Source: Membranipora membranacea (taxonomy: Eukaryota; Bryozoa; Gymnolaemata; Cheilostomatida; Membraniporidae). Taken from it: a stretch of 64,000 nucleotides of DNA. A model generated the notes under the pieces. It saw nothing but the letters and a program-made list of their open reading frames with translations, ran no database searches and was not told where the DNA came from. The DNA lies in the NCBI GenBank assembly GCA_914767715.1, contig OU612069.1, forward strand, positions 3,660,001-3,724,000, written 5' to 3'. Of the stretch, positions 60,166 through 64,000 are shown piece by piece. A program made the translations under genes and the position numbers. Position 1 is the stretch's first letter, and each line of letters opens with the position of its first letter.

Positions 60166-60403
60166 CTGTGCGTTTTTGCAGTCCAATAAAAACTGAATGA
60201 TGTATTGCCTCTAACGAGAGCATTTATATACCTTCACAGAGTATTAACATATCAACAGCTCTCCTTTGGTCTTGGCATTTTCTCACCCATACTTTTCACA
60301 CTTCTATATCTGGACATTACAAATTCATGTTTCATGAATAAAAACTGGAACAAAACTATAGAATTTCTTCCTTCAACGCCTCTAATTTTCACTTAGACTT
60401 AGC

Positions 60404-60631
60404 TCAACTCAACTCAACTTGGCTCAAACCTACAATTACTCCAAATGAGCCGATTTGAAAACTTTGCGGATCAATTCTGTCTGTCATTAAGTAGGTCTGT
60501 AAAACAGGAAGCAGATTCAACCAAGTTGGTGGATCAATGTCATCAGGCATTGCCATTAACAAGATCTTCAAAAAAGTAAGCAGATTCAAACATGAATGAG
60601 ATATCCCATTCCAAACCACCAGACTCTGCAT
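60404..60631 (-). other. Possible exon with an internal ~66-bp duplication, low confidence
   Basis: The minus-strand frame reads LNLLTFLKILLMAMPDDIDPP, then a similar LNLLPVLQTYLMTDRIDPQ, so a unit of about 22 codons is duplicated in tandem. A possible donor (gtaggt) follows near 60,416. It could be an upstream exon of the BH3-like gene, but its phase does not fit directly to the exon at 60165. Confidence 0.3.
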
Positions 60632-61760
60632 TCAACAACTGAGAAACTATCTGATTTTATTTATAAAAAGGATTTCTTGTTATTCGCCCTACCTGATCAT
60701 CACTTCCGCTGATATCTGATTTATCCTCAAATATTTACTTCAATCATTTTCCATGATGTTCACTCTACAGTTTTACATTGCAGCCGAATAAAACGTGTAA
60801 GTGACTATAAGACTTCATTGATGTTTTGAAAGCAGCAATTAATAACGCAAACTTAATCTGAACCAAAAATATTGTATATCAGTTCTCTCGTTAACTTTCA
60901 TCATTGTAGCACATTCATCATGCTCATATTTTAGTTACATATTTAACATATTATATATTGCAATCATGCCATAAATGACACATTGGCAGACCCAGCAATC
61001 AGGTGGTTTCTGCCAGCGAACACCCATCCTGGAGCACTATTCTGAGTCCCGGAGTGCAGGTGCAATATTCCACCCACGTTTATTATATTACTAAGCTAAA
61101 ACTCGAGCATTAATATTATGAATTTCGTCATTTTACGAATGATACTTTAGGGCCAACTAAGAGGGACAACCCTAGCAACAGTGGTAGGACTTGCAAAGAA
61201 ATTGAATAGCTGCATACAAGTTGTAAAGGTGATAAGCAAAAACATCGGTATATGTACTTGTGAAAGTAGGAAAACATAGTTTCGCTCACAGAAACTTTCT
61301 GAGTTGCTTAAAAATGGGATGCTCCCTCCCTTTACAAAAAAGTGAGACTTGCCATGTATGATTGATGCAAAGTAGTTGAATAAGTATTAGTTGACACAAA
61401 TAAAAGCTAGCTAAGGAGGACATTTACCTGAGGCAATGAGGTTTGGTAAGCGGAAATGAGGTAGAAAACTTTTCCCCCTGCGAGTATTTCGAAGTGTCAG
61501 TCCCACTAGGCTATATTTGATATGGTTTTGAAGATCTCAGGCTGAAAGGTCATTATGCATATGAAATTAAACAGCATGGGTACCTTATTGCAGTCAAATC
61601 TGAAGCGCCCTCCCACCACGGAAATTTTTGCATATCGGTAGCAAAATAGTGCAAGCAGAGAGGTATTTCAATAGCTCACTGAGCTGTTGGGTACTTTCAG
61701 AAAACAACTCAATAGCAGTAGGAGATTACAGTAAAAATGCTCCAGTTATAAAGCACCCAT
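60632..61760. other. No gene seen
   Basis: AT-rich sequence with no supported exon, repeat or RNA gene. It may hold undetected 5' exons of the minus-strand gene. Confidence 0.35.
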
Positions 61761-61771
61761 TTGAAAAAAAC

Positions 61772-61862
61772 CGATCTTGATGGGATTCGAACCCACAACA
61801 ATCTTATTAACAGTGATTTTTAGGCAGACGCTCTGCACACTGAGCTATTCAGCCACTCACGG
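61772..61862 (-). mobile_element. tRNA-like SINE head
   Basis: On the minus strand: gtgagtggctgaatagctcagtg (A box) and gtgggttcgaatcccatcaag (B box and arm), about 50 bases apart, without a closed acceptor stem. This is a SINE or tRNA pseudogene. Confidence 0.5.
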
Positions 61863-62029
61863 AAATCCGTGGGCCGTGAGTGCTAATATACGCCACTGCT
61901 AATAGGGACCCTTTAAACTCTTTTTCGTATTTCATCATACTACCACTGGCTACTACCACTACCTACTGGCTGCTCAAAAATATAATTTGTACAGATGATT
62001 AGCACTTGCTCCGTCGTTGCAATGTGCTA

Positions 62030-64000
62030 AAATGTTTGTAGAGAGAGATCGAAATGTAAAGCAGGGTGCGAAGAGGGGTTTAAAGTGTCAATATTTAAGT
62101 GATCTCCTGTCATTGGCTGTCCTTCGTATCTGAAGATGTGAACCATGCCTCTCCATTTGCATCTGTTTCTGCTGAGGAATTGCCAGCTACCAACAGGAAT
62201 CTTTTTATCTTTGAGGTTTCTCTTCACCGTGTCCTTGAACCTCAGCCTGGGTTTGCCCATACCACGTACACCATCTTTAAGCTGAGAGTACAGGATTTGT
62301 TTGGGTAGTCTGGAGTCATCCATCCTGTGTATATGACCAGCCCATCTCAAGTTGCTCTGAATTAGGAGTTCATACATGCTGGTTAGATTTGCTTGAGTAA
62401 GGATGTCGGCATTTGAGATGAAGTCCCTCCATTTGACATTAAGAATTTGTCGCAGGCGTCTCATCATATAAGTGTTGAGTTTATGTGCCGCCAGCTTGTA
62501 CACTGGCCAAGCCTACGCACCATACAGAAGGGAAGAGAGGACAACTACTCTGTATACCGAGCACTTTGTTTTGAACGTAAGGTCCTTGTTGTGCCAGACC
62601 TTTTCCTTCAGCCTGCCATACGAGGTTGAGGCGTTTGACATCCTTGTGTTGAGCTCCCCATCCATCTTATTGTTGTTCATGACAGTAGATCCGAGGTACT
62701 TGAACTTATGAACCCTGGCTAGCTGTTCGTTATTGATATATATAGACTGACCTTCATCATCACTCCCGGGGCTGGTTGGTACAGCATCTCCGTTTTCTTA
62801 ATATTTATCTTGAGACTTGTTGTAGAGTTGTACTGGTTCACATTGAACAAATCTGCTCCAGGCCTGCTCTGAATCCAAACACCCTTGTTGCAGTTGTTAA
62901 AGGCATGGTGCAAAACAACTGACAGGAATATGAAAAAGAAATAGGAAAAGAGAGTGGGAGCCAGCACACATCCTTGATTGACGCCGTTGTTGACTTGAAA
63001 TTGACTTGACAGCTCACCCTTCAGTTTAACCGAGGCTTTGATGCCGGTATGTAAAGCGCTGATAAGATTAGTAAAGTGACCTGGAAATCCCAGCTTCAGG
63101 AGCATCTTCCACAGAGTTGTCCGGTCAATGGTGTCAAACGCTTTAGTAAAATCGACGAAGATCATGTACAATGGCATATTTTGTTCAATGCTTTTCTCCT
63201 GGAGTTGCTTCAAGGAGAAGATCATATCTGCTGTACCTCTTCCACTCCGGAACCTGCACTGTGCCTCGGGTAGGAAGCCTTCAGCATACGACGAGAGTCG
63301 GTTGAGTAGGACCCTTGCGAAAACCTGTCCAGGAATGGATAGAAGGGAGATCCCTCTGTAGTTACTGCATAGTCGTTGGTCACCCTTCTTAAAGATGGTG
63401 ACAAGTTGGGCATCCTTCCAGTCTTGAGGAACTGTAACAGTGTTCCAGGCTTCTTGAATGATCTCATGAAGAGCACATAGCAGTTTTGGACCTCCCCTCT
63501 TAATTGCTTCAGGATGAATCCCGTCCGAGCCAGGTGATTTACCATCACTAACCATGTCAATAGCCTTGGAGATCTCATCAATTTCCGGACATCTATCCAT
63601 CCAGTTTTGAACAGGGGCTTGTCTCAGGTTGTTAATAGCATATTGATCTATTACTGGAGCCTCATTAAGCAGCTTGCTGAAATGCTCTGTCCATCTATTG
63701 AGAAGCTATTGCTTTTCTGTGAGCAGCGTTGTATGGTTGCATGCGAGTAACTGGTCCGGGTGACTGATACGTGGGCCCCAGACAGCCCTCATACTCTGAT
63801 AGAACCCTCTCATATCGTTTGTATCAGCAAAAACTTGAAGTTCTGCTGCTTTAGCCAGCCACCAATCATTCTTCAATTCTCTACATCTTGCAGTGAGCTT
63901 CCTACTAGCTGTTCTATATTTGGCTTTCGTAGATCGGGTGTTTCTGGATAGCATACTAGTCCTAGCCTGATTCCGGGTTTCGATGAGTTGCTGCAGCTCT
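62030..64000 (-). pseudogene. LINE J (RTE-like), broken reverse transcriptase running off the window
   Basis: Minus strand, entering from beyond 64,000. Pieces: linker (63706-63954, SRKLTARCRELKNDWWLAKAAEL), an in-frame stop after LLTEKQ, then RT (63600 to about 62,840). The RT has SDGKSPGSDGIHPEAIKRGG, WKDAQLVTIFKKGD, NYRGISLLS, YMIFVDFTKAFDT and GVNQGCVLAPTLF. At about 62,830 the frame jumps from GADLFNVNQ to LKINIKKTEML, deleting the segment that should carry the FADD catalytic pair. A C-terminal region follows in other frames with a stop in place of Glu in YGAETW. The last block (62027-62503) has RRLRQILNVKW, NLRWAGHIHRMDDSRLPKQ and RPRL-like sequence. This family is often misannotated as craniofacial development protein 2-like; the RTE clade is my inference. 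Confidence 0.85.

Noticed and set aside
1-64000. CRISPR arrays, operons or prokaryotic signals
   Set aside because: Spliced genes, LINEs and SINEs show a eukaryotic nuclear genome. The tandem repeats seen lack regular spacer structure.

Overview
This is a 64 kb piece of an animal (invertebrate metazoan) nuclear genome. The evidence is multi-exon genes with GT-AG introns of a few hundred bases to a few kb, an AT-rich base composition, many broken non-LTR retrotransposons, tRNA-headed SINEs and fold-back MITEs. The species cannot be fixed from the sequence. Nothing here is bacterial.

Layout. Positions 1-9,450 are a transposon graveyard: a DDE (HTH_Tnp_4/DDE_Tnp_4, ISL2EU/Harbinger-like) transposase pseudogene, then four non-LTR elements (minus, plus, minus, plus), two of which abut head to head. 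Positions 10,580-17,430 are a truncated duplicate of the 5' part of the next gene. It still has an intact 303-codon spliced reading frame, although a ~4 kb LINE sits in one intron. Positions 17,600-21,300 hold three more LINE fragments, one interrupted by a 485-bp fold-back MITE.

Positions 21,600-33,714 hold the most interesting gene. Eighteen coding exons, with matching phases at every junction, give a 1068-aa protein: a Ser/Pro/Arg-rich N-terminus, a Cys-containing and helical middle, and a C-terminal domain of about 245 aa that aligns along its whole length with eukaryotic phosphomannomutase (PMM, HAD superfamily). Nearly all catalytic and sugar-phosphate-binding residues except the DxD pair are replaced, so it looks like a pseudo-PMM fused to a long regulatory-type extension. 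Its introns carry several MITEs and two antisense copies of one SINE.

Positions 34,408-38,338 (minus) are a complete six-exon YEATS4/GAS41 gene, convergent with the pseudo-PMM gene and separated from it by a minisatellite. Positions 38,340-43,170 are intergenic repeats. Positions 43,490-53,850 (plus) are a type II membrane protein of the LicD/fukutin/FKRP family with an uncertain 3' end. Positions 54,620-60,165 (minus) are the last four exons of an unrecognised gene that contains a BH3-like motif; a LINE lies in one of its introns. Positions 62,030-64,000 (minus) are another broken LINE, running off the window.

The host genes (chromatin reader, LicD-type transferase, pseudo-PMM fusion) do not form an obvious pathway. 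The pseudo-PMM and LicD proteins both descend from sugar-phosphate-handling families, but this is only a neighbourhood observation.
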